From an uncultured Clostridiaceae bacterium (lineage in GTDB: Bacteria > Bacillota > Clostridia > Lachnospirales > Lachnospiraceae), in the NCBI GenBank assembly GCA_902477765.1, contig CABSIM010000073.1, forward strand, positions 1-5,386: 5,386 bases of DNA. The letters are read 5' to 3'. The translations under genes and the position numbers were made by a program. Positions 4,448 to 5,386 of this stretch are shown here, piece by piece; the stretch's first letter is position 1, and every line of letters begins with the position of its first letter. Under the pieces are notes generated by a model. It made no database searches and was not told the origin of the DNA. It was given only the letters and a program-made list of their open reading frames with translations.

Positions 4448-4475
4448 ATGAAACATCAAAAAAAATTGATATGAT
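4448..4475 (+). promoter_or_regulatory. Probable promoter of the permease gene
   Basis: TATGAT (4470-4475) is a fair -10. ATGAAA (4448-4453), 16 bases upstream, is a 4-of-6 match to the -35, so the promoter is weak or uncertain. The ArsR palindrome fills the spacer between the two hexamers, a position where repressor would exclude RNA polymerase. Confidence 0.45.
4454..4471. promoter_or_regulatory. Second ArsR operator, upstream of the permease
   Basis: ATCAA (4455-4459), six A residues, TTGAT (4466-4470). Over 18 bases it matches the operator at 4071-4088 at 15 positions, with identical half-site spacing. Two copies 383 bases apart, each before a gene of the same module, make common control by the local ArsR likely. 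Confidence 0.7.
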
Positions 4476-4505
4476 ACCGCAAATATGGAAAGAGAGGATT
4501 CTGCA

Positions 4506-5386
4506 ATGAGCGCATGGCAGTTTTTTCAGGATCAGATCCTGGGAATGAAATGGTTAAATGAGACCGTCGGAAACGGTCTGTCCATGCTGGGACTGGATAC
4601 AGGCAGCCGCATGGGAGGCAGTGTTCAGTTTTTTCTGTATGATGTGATCAAGATTACGGTTCTGCTGTGTTTTCTGATTTTTGTGATCTCTTATATTCAG
4701 AGCTATTTTCCGCCGGAGCGCAGCAGGAAAATTCTGGGACGTTTTCATGGATGCAGTGCAAACATCATTTCGGCTCTTCTGGGGACAGTGACCCCGTTTT
4801 GTTCCTGCTCCTCGATTCCGCTGTTCATCGGTTTTACCAGCGCCGGGCTTCCCCTGGGCGTGACCTTTTCCTTTCTGATCTCCTCTCCGATGGTGGATCT
4901 GGGCAGCCTGGTGCTGCTGATGAGCATTTTCGGGGCGAAGGTGGCTGTCATCTATGTGGCAGTGGGCCTGGTGATTGCCGTTGCAGGCGGTACCCTGATT
5001 GAAAAGCTGCATATGGAGAACCAGGTGGAAGGGTTTATCATGTCCGCCGGCGGTGTGGAGATGGAGTCGCCGGCACTGACAAGGCAGGAACGCCTGAAGT
5101 ATGCACAGGATCAGGTCACATCCACATTCAGAAAGGTGTTTCCCTATATTCTGGCCGGCGTTGGAATCGGAGCGGTGATCCATAACTGGATACCCGAAAG
5201 CTGGATTGAATCTGTTCTGGGCAGCAGCAATCCCTTTGGAGTGGTTCTGGCAGTGCTGATAGGGGTTCCGATGTATGCAGATATATTCGGCACGATTCCG
5301 GTGGCGGAGGCCCTGCTTTCAAAGGGTGCCCAGCTGGGCACGATCCTGGCCTTTATGATGGCGGTTACAACACTGAGCCTTCCTTC
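4506..5386 (+). CDS. ArsP-like permease (PF03773 type), partial at right edge
   Basis: A membrane permease of the UPF0718/ArsP type, open to the window's end: 293 codons, C-terminus missing. Known ArsP members export trivalent organoarsenicals; other relatives are of uncertain substrate. Likely spans: residues 43-64, a re-entrant or helical region 84-112, 116-141, 145-163, 211-227, 243-262 and 276-293, with a charged cytosolic loop at about 164-210. The signature TPFCSCSSIPLF at 96-107 carries Cys99 and Cys101; Cys83 lies just before it, and together they could handle a thiol-reactive metalloid. SSPMVDLGSL (126-135) is also family-typical. AGAGAGGA (4491-4498) stands 8 bases before the ATG, the first after the promoter. 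Control by ArsR is inferred from the palindrome at 4454-4471. Whether a thioredoxin-like or other ars gene follows cannot be seen. Confidence 0.88.
   Translation, partial: MSAWQFFQDQILGMKWLNETVGNGLSMLGLDTGSRMGGSVQFFLYDVIKITVLLCFLIFVISYIQSYFPPERSRKILGRFHGCSANIISALLGTVTPFCSCSSIPLFIGFTSAGLPLGVTFSFLISSPMVDLGSLVLLMSIFGAKVAVIYVAVGLVIAVAGGTLIEKLHMENQVEGFIMSAGGVEMESPALTRQERLKYAQDQVTSTFRKVFPYILAGVGIGAVIHNWIPESWIESVLGSSNPFGVVLAVLIGVPMYADIFGTIPVAEALLSKGAQLGTILAFMMAVTTLSLP

Noticed and set aside
4554..5183. Long minus-strand open frame of 209 codons
   Set aside because: Antisense to the permease, which has a clear motif, membrane pattern and ribosome binding site.
1..5386. Window length equals the phiX174 genome length
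   Set aside because: The sequence encodes clostridial chromosomal proteins and no microvirus gene; the match in length is coincidental.

Overview
The window reads as chromosomal DNA of a low-to-mid GC Gram-positive anaerobe, most likely a gut clostridium of the Lachnospiraceae type. The grounds are strong AGGAGG-type ribosome binding sites, sigma-A-like promoters (one TTGACA-17-TATACT), closely packed genes, and proteins that resemble clostridial families. No rRNA, tRNA, transposase, phage gene or CRISPR array is visible. Family names come from reading the proteins; no database search was possible.

Layout. (1) 1-178: a divergent regulatory region. A minus-strand promoter leads leftwards into a stable folded leader or small RNA with a terminator-like end; a plus-strand extended -10 promoter leads into the first operon. 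(2) 179-1551: two tightly coupled genes of unknown function (DUF6323-like and DUF6179-like). (3) 1734-3035: a cupin sugar isomerase of the D-lyxose/D-mannose isomerase family, followed by a ComEB-type dCMP deaminase, probably one transcript. (4) 3106-3648, minus strand: a cysteine-rich DUF3795 protein, convergent with the deaminase. (5) 3649-4020: about 370 bases with no convincing gene, holding a hairpin, one perfect DnaA-box 9-mer and a purine-rich tract with a 13-base tandem repeat. (6) 4028-5386: an arsenic-type resistance module made of an ArsR repressor and an ArsP-like permease that runs off the right edge.

How the parts work together. The best understood unit is the last. ArsR carries the Cys-x-Cys metalloid sensor motif, and two nearly identical ATCAA-N6-TTGAT palindromes lie in front of arsR and in front of the permease, so one repressor probably controls both with a terminator between them. 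The isomerase/deaminase pair joins sugar and pyrimidine deoxynucleotide metabolism without an obvious shared pathway. The DUF6323/DUF6179 pair and the structured element at the left edge are the least explained parts of the window.
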